Positions 26,271 to 36,171 are shown, counted from the stretch's first letter. The stretch is 64,000 nt of DNA from Thermocaproicibacter sp041859875 (GCA_041859875.1 JBFLFY010000007.1:15312-79311), one strand, 5' to 3'. Program-made: numbers and translations. The notes: a model not told the origin generated them from the sequence alone.

Positions 26271-28225
26271 ATTTTAAATTAGTATCGAAATATCAGCCCG
26301 CAGGCGACCAGCCGAAGGCAATCCGTCAGCTGGTAGATGGAATTCGGAACGGTGACCATGAGCAGACGCTCCTGGGCGTAACGGGGTCCGGCAAGACTTT
26401 TACCATGGCGAATATTATTGCCCAGCTGAACCGGCCGACCTTAGTGCTTGCGCACAACAAAACACTTGCTGCGCAGCTTTGCTCGGAATTCCGTGAGTTT
26501 TTTCCGGAGAATTCCGTAGAATACTTCGTTTCGTACTATGACTATTACCAGCCGGAAGCGTATATTCCAACGACAGACACCTATATTGAAAAAGATTCCG
26601 CCATCAATGATGAAATCGATAAGCTTCGCCATTCGGCCACTTCTGCGCTTTCTGAACGGCGTGACGTTATTATCGTTTCCAGTGTGTCCTGTATTTACAG
26701 TTTGGGTGACCCAATTGATTACCGCACTATGGTCATCAGTCTGCGCCCCGGCATGAAAAAAAGCCGTGATGAACTGCTGAAAAAGCTGGTTGAGATACAA
26801 TACGAGCGCAATGATATTAATTTTATCCGAAATAAATTTCGGGTGCGAGGTGACGTTGTAGAAATTTTCCCGGTTCAGTCCAGCGAGCACGCCGTTCGGG
26901 TGGAATTCTTCGGCGATGAGATAGACCGAATCCGGGAATTTGACCCGCTCACTGGCAAAACAGTTGCCGACCTGAAGCATATTGCTATCTACCCGGCTTC
27001 TCACTATATTGTTCCACGTGAAAAAATACAGCGTGCCGTCGGCGAGATTGAAGCGGAAATGGAAGAGCGCGTTGCGTGGTTCAAAAAGCAGGGCAAACTG
27101 ATTGAAGCACAGCGTATTGAAGAGCGTACGCGGTATGATATGGAAATGCTGACGGAAATCGGCTTCTGCAAAGGAATCGAGAACTATTCGCGCGTGCTTT
27201 CCGGCAGAGAACCGGGAAGCGCACCGTTTACCTTGCTGGACTACTTCCCAAATGATTTTCTGCTGTTCGTGGATGAGTCCCATGTGACGCTGCCGCAGGT
27301 ACGCTCCATGTACGCTGGTGACCGGGCACGCAAAGATACACTTGTAAAATATGGTTTTCGGCTTCCTTCTGCGTATGACAACCGCCCGCTGAACTTTGAT
27401 GAGTTTTACAGGCACATTAATCAGGCAGTCTTTTTCAGCGCAACACCCGGTGACTTTGAACTGCAGAAATCAGCACAGGTGGTGGAACAGGTGATACGCC
27501 CCACTGGTCTGATTGACCCTGAAATTACCGTAAAGCCAACGGATGGACAGATTGACGACCTGATTTCTGAAATTAATCTAAGGGCAGAAAAGAAAGAGCG
27601 TGTTCTCGTTACCACTCTTACAAAAAAGATGGCGGAAGACCTTACGTCCTATCTGGATGGCATGGGAATCCGCGTACGGTATATGCATTATGATATTGAT
27701 ACCGTAGAGCGAATGGAGATTATTCGTGACCTGCGCCTTGGAAAATTTGACGTGCTTGTTGGAATCAACCTTTTGCGTGAAGGCCTTGATATTCCGGAAG
27801 TTTCCCTTGTTGCCATCCTGGATGCCGACAAAGAAGGCTTCCTGCGCAGTGAGCGCTCCTTGATTCAGACGATTGGCCGTGCAGCTCGAAATTCCGAAGG
27901 AAAAGTTATTATGTATGCCGACTCAGTTACACCTTCCATGGAAGCAGCTATCCGTGAAACCGAGCGCCGCCGCAGTCTGCAGATGGAGTTTAACAAGGAA
28001 CACGGTATTACACCTAAGACGATAGTTAAGCCGGTTTCTGAAATCCTTCAAATCTCAACGCATAAAGACGACGGGAAGAAACGGAAAAAGAAACTTTCCG
28101 CAGAGGAAAAAGAACGCGAAATAGCGCAGCTTACACGTGAAATGAAAGACGCGGCAAAACTGCTGGAATTTGAGCACGCAGCGTATCTGCGCGATGAAAT
28201 AAAACAGCTGAAAGAAGAAAAATAG
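26267..28225 (+). CDS. uvrB: UvrABC excision nuclease subunit B
   Basis: The 652-residue helicase-like damage verifier of nucleotide excision repair has Walker A GVTGSGKTFTMAN (about residues 38-50), the beta-hairpin region VSYYDYYQPEAYIP, the DExx-type FVDESHVTLPQ, motif VI QTIGRAARNSEGKVI and a C-terminal UvrC-binding coiled coil (EFEHAAYLRDEIKQLK-like). It is complete. It is translationally coupled to radC and followed 18 bp later by the uvrA locus, the standard uvrBA order. Since uvrA is disrupted, this intact protein may lack its loading partner. Confidence 0.97.
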   Translation: MNFKLVSKYQPAGDQPKAIRQLVDGIRNGDHEQTLLGVTGSGKTFTMANIIAQLNRPTLVLAHNKTLAAQLCSEFREFFPENSVEYFVSYYDYYQPEAYIPTTDTYIEKDSAINDEIDKLRHSATSALSERRDVIIVSSVSCIYSLGDPIDYRTMVISLRPGMKKSRDELLKKLVEIQYERNDINFIRNKFRVRGDVVEIFPVQSSEHAVRVEFFGDEIDRIREFDPLTGKTVADLKHIAIYPASHYIVPREKIQRAVGEIEAEMEERVAWFKKQGKLIEAQRIEERTRYDMEMLTEIGFCKGIENYSRVLSGREPGSAPFTLLDYFPNDFLLFVDESHVTLPQVRSMYAGDRARKDTLVKYGFRLPSAYDNRPLNFDEFYRHINQAVFFSATPGDFELQKSAQVVEQVIRPTGLIDPEITVKPTDGQIDDLISEINLRAEKKERVLVTTLTKKMAEDLTSYLDGMGIRVRYMHYDIDTVERMEIIRDLRLGKFDVLVGINLLREGLDIPEVSLVAILDADKEGFLRSERSLIQTIGRAARNSEGKVIMYADSVTPSMEAAIRETERRRSLQMEFNKEHGITPKTIVKPVSEILQISTHKDDGKKRKKKLSAEEKEREIAQLTREMKDAAKLLEFEHAAYLRDEIKQLKEEK

Positions 28226-28243
28226 GAAACACGGAGGCAACAG

Positions 28244-31074
28244 ATGTCTGCAAAGACCATATTTGTAAAAGGTGCCAGAGAGCACAATCTGAAGAACATT
28301 GATATTGAACTTCCGCGGGACAAGCTGATTGTTTTTACAGGACTTTCCGGTTCCGGAAAATCATCACTGGCATTTGACACAATTTATGCCGAGGGGCGGC
28401 GGCGCTATGTGGAATCCCTTTCCTCGTATGCGCGTCAGTTCCTCGGCCAGGTTGAAAAGCCGGATGTTGACTATATTGACGGGCTTTCTCCTGCAATCTC
28501 CATTGACCAGAAAACCACATCAAAGAATCCGCGCTCCACAGTGGGAACCGTAACGGAGATTTATGACTATTTGCGCCTTCTTTACGCACGCATTGGTATT
28601 CCGCACTGCCCGGTGTGCGGCCGCGAAATTTGCCAGCAGACGGTAGACCAGATTGTAGACCAGGTGCTGTCGCTGCCCGAAGGGACAAAAGTTCTTATTC
28701 TCTCACCGGTTGTCCGTGCACGGAAAGGCGAACACCAGAAAAAACTGGATGCTGCACGGCGAAGCGGGTTTGTGCGTGTCCGCGCGGATGGAATTCTTTA
28801 TGACCTTTCGGAAAATATCCCGCTCGAAAAGAATAAAAAGCATACGATTGAAGTTGTAGTAGACCGGCTTGTTATCCACCCGGACATTCGTTCCAGACTG
28901 GCTGATTCGATTGAAACAGCCTCTTCGCTTTCCAGCGGACTCATTGTTGTAAATATTGTGGATGGGGAAGACCACCTGTTTTCGCAGAATTATGCCTGCC
29001 CGGAGCACGGTATCAGTGTGGAAGAACTGACACCGCGGATGTTTTCATTTAACAGCCCGTTCGGCGCTTGCCCTAAATGTTCAGGCCTCGGCGTATTTAT
29101 GAAAATTGACCCAAGCCGGATTATCCCGGACAAGTCCCTTTCCATTAACCAGGGAGGGCTGAAAGCCGGTGGATGGGCAATGGAGGGCAATACCATTGCC
29201 GCCATGTACATGAATGCCCTTGCAAAGCGCTACCATTTTTCACTTGATACCCCGATTGAAAAACTTTCCCCGGAAATCGTCGATGTTCTTCTTTATGGTA
29301 CAAAAGGTGAAAAAATAAAGGTCCAGCGGGAGGGCAGCTTCGGCCGAAGCACCTATGAAACCGAGTTTGAGGGCGTTATCAATAACCTGGAACGGCGCTT
29401 TCATGAAACGCAGAGCAACTGGATTCGTGATGAAATTCAAAATTATATGAGCGCGATTCCATGTGACGCCTGCCACGGAAAGCGTCTTTCGCCCATAAGC
29501 CTTGCTGTTACAGTAGGTGGAATCAACATTGCAGAATTCTGTGATATGTCGGTTTCCGACGCACTTGACTTTGCCAACAATCTCAAATTGACCGAGCGGG
29601 AAAACACAATCGCACGGCTTATCCTGAGAGAAATTAAAAGCCGCCTTGGCTTTCTGAAAAATGTCGGCCTCGAGTACCTCACACTTTCCCGTCCGGCTGG
29701 AACGCTTTCTGGCGGTGAGAGCCAGCGCATCCGCCTTGCTACACAGATTGGCTCTTCACTGACCGGCGTCCTTTATATTCTTGATGAGCCGAGCATCGGG
29801 CTTCATCAGCGCGACAATGCCAAGCTCCTCGCAACGCTGAAGCATCTGCGTGACCTTGGCAATACTGTTATTGTGGTAGAACATGATGAAGAAACCATGT
29901 GGGCTTCCGACTATATTGTCGACATCGGCCCGGGCGCCGGGGTCCACGGCGGCAAGGTCGTGTTCAGCGGAAAGGTACAGGATATTGTAAACTGCAAGGA
30001 ATCTATTACTCTATTACCGGTCAGTACCTGAGCGGACGCAAAAAAGTGGAAGTGCCGGAAAAGCGCCGAAAGGGAAACGGGAAAAAGCTGAAAATCATCG
30101 GAGCTTCTCAGAACAATTTAAAAAACATCGATGTTTCAATCCCCCTCGGCACATTTGTCTGTGTCACGGGTGTTTCCGGTTCCGGAAAATCGTCGCTTAT
30201 TAATGAAATCCTGTACAAATACCTTGCAGCTGAGCTGAATGGGGCGAAATGTCACCCGGGAAATTTTAAAAAGATAACCGGGCTTTCGGCACTTGATAAA
30301 GTCATAGCAATCGATCAGTCGCCAATTGGCCGTACGCCGCGCTCCAACCCTGCAACTTACACCGGTGTGTTTAATGATATCCGAACTCTGTATGCTTCCA
30401 CACAGGAAGCAAAGATGCATGGCTTTACTTCCAGCCGCTTTTCTTTTAATGTAAAGGGCGGCCGCTGCGAAGCCTGCCAGGGGGACGGCATCATAAAGAT
30501 TGAGATGAACTTTCTGCCGGATGTTTATGTTCCGTGCGAAGTCTGTAAGGGAAAACGCTACAATCGGGAAACTCTGGAAATAAAATATAAGGGCAAAAGC
30601 ATTTATGATGTGCTTGAGATGACGGTGGAAGAAGGGCTTTCCTTCTTCAGCAGCATTCCAAAGATTGCTCGAAAACTGCAGACGCTGCAGGATGTCGGTT
30701 TGGGCTATATTAAAATAGGCCAGCCTGCAACGACTCTTTCCGGCGGTGAAGCACAGCGTGTAAAACTCGCCGCAGAACTTGGAAAACGTGCAACCGGCCG
30801 TACCATTTATCTTTTGGATGAACCGACGACAGGCCTGCATATTGCAGACGTTCACAAGTTGATTGACGTTCTTCAAAAACTGGTGGATGCCGGGAATACC
30901 GTGCTTGTGATTGAGCATAACCTTGATCTTATCAAAACGGCCGACTATATTATAGACCTTGGCCCGGAAGGCGGAAACGGCGGAGGGCAGATTGTAGCCT
31001 GCGGTACGCCGGAGCAGGTGGCAAAGGTTCCGGAATCCTATACTGGCCAATACCTGAAAAAGATGCTGAAATAA
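28244..31074 (+). pseudogene. uvrA: UvrABC subunit A, frameshifted by an 8-bp tandem duplication
   Basis: The first frame (28244-30031, 595 residues) carries ABC module I: Walker A GLSGSGKSSLAFD, a CPVCGREIC zinc site, signature LSGGESQRIRLA and Walker B ILDEPSIGL. It then runs into junk (SITLLPVST) and a TGA. The second half, in another frame from about 30018 to 31074, carries Walker A GVSGSGKSSLINE, the CEAC...CEVC zinc module and LSGGEAQRVKLA. The break is an exact repeat TCTATTACTCTATTAC (30002-30017). Deleting one TCTATTAC gives the family-typical SITGQYLSG and a 940-residue protein, the normal UvrA length. UvrA recognises DNA damage; this copy should be non-functional unless it reverts or the duplication is artefactual. 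Confidence 0.9.
30002..30017. repeat. 8-bp exact tandem duplication inside uvrA
   Basis: TCTATTAC occurs twice head to tail. The extra copy shifts the frame by +8 (net +2) and is the sole visible lesion of uvrA. Precise loss of one unit would restore the gene. Confidence 0.95.
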
Positions 31075-31082
31075 AACTTCTG

Positions 31083-31114
31083 CGGACGCTCTGAAAAGGG
31101 TGTCCGTTTTTTTT
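31083..31114 (+). terminator. First terminator after uvrA
   Basis: CGGAC pairs with GTCCG (extended by wobble pairs) and is followed by eight Ts. Confidence 0.75.
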
Positions 31115-31118
31115 AACG

Positions 31119-31150
31119 GCACAGGCGGAATTTTTCTGCCTGTGCTTTTT
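31119..31150 (+). terminator. Second terminator after uvrA
   Basis: GCACAGGC and GCCTGTGC form a perfect 8-bp stem followed by TTTTT. Two tandem terminators isolate the spoIIIA operon from uvrBA. Confidence 0.8.
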
Positions 31151-31240
31151 CTTTGCAAACATGTCCGCTTTTCTTTTGGAAAGGTTCTAACGCAGGAACT
31201 TTGTCCATAAGTATGTTGTGTGAAGGGAGAGGACAAGGCA

Positions 31241-32260
31241 ATGAATCAGCAGAAAGAAAAACGCTTTGACTCCGCAGCGGAAGGGGTATGCGAAAGAATC
31301 CACCGCTGCCTTGTAGCTTTGCCCGCTGATATAAAAGGGCAAACTCAGGAAATCCGGCTGCGCATCAACCGCCCGGTGACCATAAGCTGCCCCAATGGAA
31401 TTTATTTTGTAAAAGGAAACGGCGGCATTGGGTGTCTTGCCGGCCGGGACAGCGTAATAGCGGAAAAACCAGATTTGGAAGAGAGTTTCCGTATTCTGTG
31501 CGGGAATTCCGTTTACAGCCATGAAACAGAAATTCGGAGCGGATATATCACACTGCGCGGTGGTCATCGTGCCGGTATCAGCGGTACGGCTGTTTTTCAG
31601 AATGGAGCTATTTCCGGCATGAAAGATATTTCATCCATTAATATCCGCGTTGCACGTGAAGTGCCTGGCTGTGCCGACAAACTATTGGATTGCCTGAGGG
31701 ATTCTTTAAGCGGGGGCCTCCTCCTTGCAGGGCCGCCTTCCAGCGGGAAAACGACGCTGCTGCGTGATATTGCACGGCAGCTTTCCAGTGGAACAAGAGG
31801 CAATATCCGCAAGGTCGCTGTTGTTGATGAACGCGGTGAAATTGCCGGCACGTTTCATGGTGTACCGCAGAATAATATCGGCCTTTGCTGCGATGTACTG
31901 GACGGCTATCCCAAAGCGGAAGGAATCCTCATGGCGGTTCGCTCTCTTTCGCCGCAGTACATTATCTGCGATGAGCTGGGCTCGGAAGAAGAAACTCGTG
32001 CGGTAGAGCAAAGCCTGAATGCAGGTGTCAGCATCATTGCCAGCATCCATGCCGGCAGTATGAAAGAACTGTGCCGCCGCAGGCAGGCTGCTGCCCTTCT
32101 GCAAACGGGTGCTTTTACCTCTGCTGTGCTTTTGCGGGGCTCCGAGTCGCCGGGAAGCGTCGAAAAAATTTACAGGGCAGGTGATCTACTTGCTGAAGCT
32201 GATCGGCGCGCTTCTCCTGATTGCCGCGGGGTCACTCGCGGGCTATATGGAATCGCATAA
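31241..32260 (+). CDS. spoIIIAA: Stage III sporulation protein AA (ATPase)
   Basis: The 339-residue P-loop ATPase resembles type II/IV secretion ATPases, with Walker A AGPPSSGKTTLLRDIA and Walker B YIICDELGSEEE, and EIRLRINRPV near the N-terminus. SpoIIIAA powers the mother-cell to forespore channel (A-Q complex) made after engulfment. The ATG at 31241 has GGGAGAGG eight bases upstream; a GTG at 31220 is less well placed. Its last 71 bp overlap spoIIIAB in another frame. No clear sigma-E promoter was found by eye upstream. Confidence 0.95.
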   Translation: MNQQKEKRFDSAAEGVCERIHRCLVALPADIKGQTQEIRLRINRPVTISCPNGIYFVKGNGGIGCLAGRDSVIAEKPDLEESFRILCGNSVYSHETEIRSGYITLRGGHRAGISGTAVFQNGAISGMKDISSINIRVAREVPGCADKLLDCLRDSLSGGLLLAGPPSSGKTTLLRDIARQLSSGTRGNIRKVAVVDERGEIAGTFHGVPQNNIGLCCDVLDGYPKAEGILMAVRSLSPQYIICDELGSEEETRAVEQSLNAGVSIIASIHAGSMKELCRRRQAAALLQTGAFTSAVLLRGSESPGSVEKIYRAGDLLAEADRRASPDCRGVTRGLYGIA

Positions 32261-32684
32261 ACTGGAGCTTCGGGTTGAAAAGCTTGAGGCATTTCTTCGT
32301 TTCCTTTCGGCGGCATGTGCTGAGATACGGTATTCATCTATGCCGGTCGCGTCCATTTTACAGTCACACAGCGAGGGAATTAGCTTCTTTTCAAAAATAA
32401 AAGGAGAGGATGCAAAAAAGGACTGGCTTTCCACGTGGAACGGAGCCGTTTCGGAATATGCGCCAGGCGAAGGCTTTTCGCAGAAAGACGTGGAACTCCT
32501 GAAAGGCTTTGGCGCAGGTTTCGGCACAAGCGATACACAGGGTCAACTGGCGCATTTCAGCCTTTACCAAAATCTTGCGTCGGCTGCACTGAAGGGCGCA
32601 AGGGAAGACCGCAGCAGGAAATCTAAATTATATCTGATGCTCGGCATTTTCGGGGGCATTTCCGCCGCTATTTTGCTGTGCTGA
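32190..32684 (+). CDS. spoIIIAB: Stage III sporulation protein AB
   Basis: The 164-residue protein has an N-terminal hydrophobic segment (LKLIGALLLIAAGSLAGY), a charged helical middle region and a C-terminal hydrophobic segment (LYLMLGIFGGISAAILL), related to GspF-type platform proteins. I choose the TTG at 32190, with AGGTGA five bases upstream, which gives the family-typical N-terminus; a GTG at 32181 is the alternative. It overlaps the spoIIIAA end by 71 bp, unusually long for this junction. Confidence 0.88.
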   Translation: MLKLIGALLLIAAGSLAGYMESHKLELRVEKLEAFLRFLSAACAEIRYSSMPVASILQSHSEGISFFSKIKGEDAKKDWLSTWNGAVSEYAPGEGFSQKDVELLKGFGAGFGTSDTQGQLAHFSLYQNLASAALKGAREDRSRKSKLYLMLGIFGGISAAILLC

Positions 32685-32700
32685 AATCGGAGGAATTAAA

Positions 32701-32895
32701 ATGAGTGTGGATTTGATTTTCAAAATTGCCGCCATCGGCATTATCGTTGCCGTTTTAAATCAGCTTTTAATCCGTTCCGGTCGGGAAGATCAGGCTATGA
32801 TGACAACCATTGCAGGGTTGATTGTTGTGCTGATGATGATTATTCAGCAAATCAGCATCCTGTTTAAGTCAATCAAATCCATTTTTGGGCTTTGA
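32701..32895 (+). CDS. spoIIIAC: Stage III sporulation protein AC
   Basis: The 64-residue protein has two hydrophobic segments (about residues 6-22 and 32-54), the standard size and topology of SpoIIIAC. GGAGG is found seven to ten bases upstream of the ATG. It is one of the small integral membrane parts of the A-Q channel. Confidence 0.93.
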   Translation: MSVDLIFKIAAIGIIVAVLNQLLIRSGREDQAMMTTIAGLIVVLMMIIQQISILFKSIKSIFGL

Positions 32896-32898
32896 ACA

Positions 32899-33288
32899 AT
32901 GAATGTTATTGGAATTGCCGGGATAGCAATCTGTGCCGCAGTGATAGCAGCCACACTGCGAAGGTATCACCAGGAGTACGCCATTCTGGTCAGCATAGCG
33001 GCCGGCATTGTAATTCTGCTGAGCCTTCTTTCCAGCATTTCACCAGCAATTCGGCAGATTAGCACGCTGCTTTCCACCGCTGGGCTGGAACCGGATTATG
33101 CCGTTATCTTGTTTAAAACCATCGGCATTTGCTTTTTGGCACAGTTTGCGGCGGATTCCTGCCGAGATGCCGGCGAAAATGCCCTTGCTGCCAAAGTGGA
33201 ATTGGCAGGGAAACTTGCTATTGTAGTTCTAGCCCTGCCGCTTTTTGAAAAGATTGCGCAGACGGCAACAGGCCTGATACGAGGATGA
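32899..33288 (+). CDS. spoIIIAD: Stage III sporulation protein AD
   Basis: The 129-residue membrane protein has about four hydrophobic segments and the family-typical FAADSCRDAGENALAAKVELAG region (residue ~75-96, here shown only as landmarks AADSCRDAGE and AAKVELAGK). It starts three bases after spoIIIAC and its TGA overlaps the spoIIIAE ATG. It is part of the membrane base of the A-Q channel. Confidence 0.93.
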   Translation: MNVIGIAGIAICAAVIAATLRRYHQEYAILVSIAAGIVILLSLLSSISPAIRQISTLLSTAGLEPDYAVILFKTIGICFLAQFAADSCRDAGENALAAKVELAGKLAIVVLALPLFEKIAQTATGLIRG

Positions 33289-34472
33289 AAAAGAAAGAGG
33301 AAAACGGAAAGATGATGAAAAAAATAATCTGCTTTCTTTTCCTTTTGGCTGCTGCTTTTTCGCTTTGCACGGAAGCACACGCTGAAACAGTTGGTGCTTC
33401 GCAGCCGGATTACAGCAGCTGCAACAGCGAGCTCGCTGAGCAGAGCGGAGCAGCAAACCTGCCGGACAAACTGCCAGAGCAAACGAAAAAAATGCTTCAG
33501 GGGCTCGGTGTCGATGGTTCCAACTGGTCTTCCGTTACATCCATAACCCCGCAGAATTATTTTCAAAAAATTCTTTCTGTGTTCTCTGGCCAGCTGAAGC
33601 ATCCGCTTCGGGTATTCGCCTCGGCTGTTTCCATTATCCTTTTGTGTGCTTTGATTAGCGGCATGAAACTTTCATTTGGAGAAAAGCCGCTGGGTGGGGT
33701 AGTAGGCACCGTTGGGACGCTGTGTATGTGCGCTGTGATTATACAGCCCATTGTTTCCTGTATTTCAGATGCAGCGGAAGTTTTGAAAGCCTCTTCTGCT
33801 TTTTTACTCGCGTGTGTTCCGGTGCTTACGGCGGTTATGGCTGCGGCGGGGCAAGCTGTTACAGCCGGTTCCTACCACGTTTTGATGATTGCGGTGGGGA
33901 ATGCGGTCTCGCTTTTTGCCTCAACTTTCTTAGTGCCTATGATGAATATATTTCTTGCCCTTTCCGTCGTTTCATCTGTTTCGCCGGGAATCCATCTGAA
34001 TGGTTTTTGCAGCGTTCTGAACAAAATTGTTAAATGGATTATGGGACTCGGCATGACGCTGTTCACCGGTCTTGTTACCACACACTCCCTTGTCGCCGCT
34101 TCTCAGGACAGTACGACAGCCAAAGCCGCTAAATTTGTTGTGGGCAGTTTTGTACCGGTTGTAGGCAGTGCCCTTGGTGAAGCACTGAACACGGTTTCCG
34201 GCTGTGTAAAGATGCTGAAGTCCGGCATAGGGGCATTTGGGCTGCTTGCGGGGCTGCTCATTTTTCTTCCGGTCCTTGCGGAATGTATGCTTTGGATTAT
34301 TACGCTGATGCTATGCTCCGGCATAAGCCAGGTCTTTGAACTGGATGGTATTACAGGCTTACTAAAAGCCGCATCGGATGTTGTTTCCACTATGCTTTCA
34401 ATTCTGCTCTGCTGTATGACCGTTCTGATTATTTCTACGGTCATCATGCTTTTAATAGGAGGGGCAACATGA
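33285..34472 (+). CDS. spoIIIAE: Stage III sporulation protein AE
   Basis: The 395-residue protein has a cleavable-type signal peptide (hydrophobic IICFLFLLAAAFSLCTEAHA) followed by multiple hydrophobic segments in the C-terminal two thirds, the normal SpoIIIAE layout. The ATG at 33285 overlaps the spoIIIAD stop as ATGA; ATGs at 33312 and 33315 would shorten the signal-peptide N-region to a more typical length. It is a mother-cell membrane component of the A-Q complex. Confidence 0.93.
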   Translation: MKKKEENGKMMKKIICFLFLLAAAFSLCTEAHAETVGASQPDYSSCNSELAEQSGAANLPDKLPEQTKKMLQGLGVDGSNWSSVTSITPQNYFQKILSVFSGQLKHPLRVFASAVSIILLCALISGMKLSFGEKPLGGVVGTVGTLCMCAVIIQPIVSCISDAAEVLKASSAFLLACVPVLTAVMAAAGQAVTAGSYHVLMIAVGNAVSLFASTFLVPMMNIFLALSVVSSVSPGIHLNGFCSVLNKIVKWIMGLGMTLFTGLVTTHSLVAASQDSTTAKAAKFVVGSFVPVVGSALGEALNTVSGCVKMLKSGIGAFGLLAGLLIFLPVLAECMLWIITLMLCSGISQVFELDGITGLLKAASDVVSTMLSILLCCMTVLIISTVIMLLIGGAT

Positions 34473-34951
34473 AAGAGATTCAGCAGTGGACAGCGGTTAT
34501 TTGCTTGGCGGCGCTTACCGCAACGCTGGCACAGTGGCTTCTGCCGCCCGGTTCCATGGAACGCATGGGAAAATTTATTGTTGGCGCTTTCATTGTCTGC
34601 GTTATGATTTCACCAATCTCAAAATTTGTGCCGCAGGCGAATCTGGCTCTTTCAGAATCAACTGGTCCCGAAAAGCAGCAAAGCGAGCAGATTGAAAACA
34701 CAGTTGAAAGCCAGGTCGAGGAAGAATCCAGAAAGAGTATTACAGGCCTTGTAACGGCTGAACTAAGCCGTATCGGCATGAAATGCAAAAATGTTCAGGT
34801 CACCATGGATAGAAACAAAGATGGCCGCATATCAATTACTAAAGTGATTGTCTGCCTGAACAGTAAAAATGCAGCTGATGCACAGACGGCAAAAGAATAT
34901 CTTGAAAAAGAGCTTCAGCTAAAGACGGAGGTCGTTTTAAATGGCGGCTGA
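34469..34951 (+). CDS. spoIIIAF: Stage III sporulation protein AF
   Basis: The 160-residue protein has two N-terminal membrane helices (about residues 8-24 and 35-52) with the ISPISKF-type junction, then a polar domain with a ring-building-motif-like fold. It overlaps spoIIIAE (ATGA) and spoIIIAG (11 bp). The order and size are as expected for the operon. Confidence 0.92.
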   Translation: MKEIQQWTAVICLAALTATLAQWLLPPGSMERMGKFIVGAFIVCVMISPISKFVPQANLALSESTGPEKQQSEQIENTVESQVEEESRKSITGLVTAELSRIGMKCKNVQVTMDRNKDGRISITKVIVCLNSKNAADAQTAKEYLEKELQLKTEVVLNGG

Positions 34952-35549
34952 AAAAGACAAGACGGAAGGAAAAACAAAGGCGCTGTTTCAAAGGCTCGCA
35001 GAAAATAATACCTGCCGAAGAATCATTGTGTGGGCCGGTATTCTGGGTATTGCACTCATCCTGATTTCCGGAAATTTGAAAAGCTACAGCACGCCGGTAT
35101 CAGCGGGTACAGCATCGTCCTCTTCGTCGGTGCATCCAGTTCTTTCGGCAGAAGCCTACGAACAGCAGATGGCAAAACAGCTTTCTGACATCGTTTCACA
35201 GATTGACGGAGTTGGCCGTGCACAGGTTATGGTAACTTTGGAGCAGACTTCACAAAATGTTTACGCTACACAGGAAAAAACAAGTGACCAGCAGACAAGT
35301 GAAAATGCGGAAAGCGGAAGCGGAAAGCAAGAAACTAACAACAGCGACGAAAAGAACTATTTAATCGTAAAAGATGAAAACGGCACAGAGCGTACGGTTC
35401 CGGTAACAGAAATCCAGCCGTTGGTAAAAGGCGTTGTTGTTGTCTGCGACGGCGGAGGCGACCCGAAAGTGCAGCAAAGCATCACTGATGCTGTTACAAC
35501 AGCTTTGCATATCTCATCCACACGGGTATGCGTTATAAAGGCAAAATAA
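34941..35549 (+). CDS. spoIIIAG: Stage III sporulation protein AG
   Basis: The 202-residue protein has one membrane helix (about residues 30-46) and an extracytoplasmic YscJ/FliF-like ring domain interrupted by a Ser/Glu/Gln-rich insertion (about residues 110-140). Conserved LSDIVSQIDGVGRAQVMVTL precedes the insertion and ISTRVCVIKAK-like residues end the domain. SpoIIIAG forms a large ring of the sporulation channel. GGAGG lies nine bases before the ATG. Confidence 0.95.
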   Translation: MAAEKDKTEGKTKALFQRLAENNTCRRIIVWAGILGIALILISGNLKSYSTPVSAGTASSSSSVHPVLSAEAYEQQMAKQLSDIVSQIDGVGRAQVMVTLEQTSQNVYATQEKTSDQQTSENAESGSGKQETNNSDEKNYLIVKDENGTERTVPVTEIQPLVKGVVVVCDGGGDPKVQQSITDAVTTALHISSTRVCVIKAK

Positions 35550-35574
35550 TATTAAGGTCAGGGGGAATCAAGTT

Positions 35575-36171
35575 ATGACAATGGGCAAACGGCAGTTGGT
35601 GCTTGCTGCTTTGGTTGTTGCACTCGGGGCAGCTGTATACCTTAACTGCGTATTTTCCGGCAACGGTGCACAGAAGCTTCCAGCTACACAGGCCGTTGCA
35701 TCCGGTACGGATCGGCAGTTTGGGCAAACACTGCTGGTCAATGCAAGTGCTGCTTCGGCAAGCAAAAAGGCCATTTCCACGCCTGGTAAAACAACTGCTG
35801 CCAAAACCGCAGTTTCCGGCACAGACGACTATTTCAGCCAGGCAAGACTTTCTCGGCAGAAGGCTCAGGATACTGCAAAAGAAGACATTACGAAACTTCT
35901 GGAAGACACCAAGGCAAACACTGCTGTGAAAAAAGATGCCGTGACAAAAGCTGCCGTGATTACACAGAATCTTCTGCGTGAAGCAGATATTGAAACACTT
36001 GTAAAAGCAAAAGGGTATCAGGACTGCATTGCAACATTGAATAATGACCAGTGCAATGTTATTGTAAAGACAAAAACGCCAAAGCAGAGTGACGCCATTG
36101 TAATACAGGATATTGTAGCAGGGCAGACTGGCCTTTCTTTCGACAAAATAAAAATTATTGAGCGTACGTAG
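35575..36171 (+). CDS. spoIIIAH: Stage III sporulation protein AH
   Basis: The 198-residue protein has one N-terminal membrane helix (about residues 7-25), a low-complexity Ala/Thr/Lys linker and a C-terminal YscJ/FliF-like domain (EADIETLVKAKGYQDCIATL). SpoIIIAH interacts with forespore SpoIIQ across the intermembrane space. It is the last gene of a full AA-AH set. No terminator is seen before the next promoter; the hairpin at 36242 may do the job. Confidence 0.92.
   Translation: MTMGKRQLVLAALVVALGAAVYLNCVFSGNGAQKLPATQAVASGTDRQFGQTLLVNASAASASKKAISTPGKTTAAKTAVSGTDDYFSQARLSRQKAQDTAKEDITKLLEDTKANTAVKKDAVTKAAVITQNLLREADIETLVKAKGYQDCIATLNNDQCNVIVKTKTPKQSDAIVIQDIVAGQTGLSFDKIKIIERT

Noticed and set aside
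26441..27415. Long open frame (324 codons) antisense to uvrB
   Set aside because: It mirrors the codon pattern of uvrB, has no ribosome site and shows no recognisable domain.
30000..30031. Programmed ribosomal frameshift in uvrA
   Set aside because: No slippery heptamer or stimulatory structure is seen; an 8-bp exact duplication explains the shift fully and UvrA is not known to use recoding.
30136..31236. Long open frame (366 codons) antisense to the uvrA C-terminal half
   Set aside because: It is a shadow of the strongly conserved uvrA reading frame with no family features.
31151..31240. Sigma-E promoter for the spoIIIA operon
   Set aside because: Expected by homology, but I could not find a convincing -35/-10 pair by eye.
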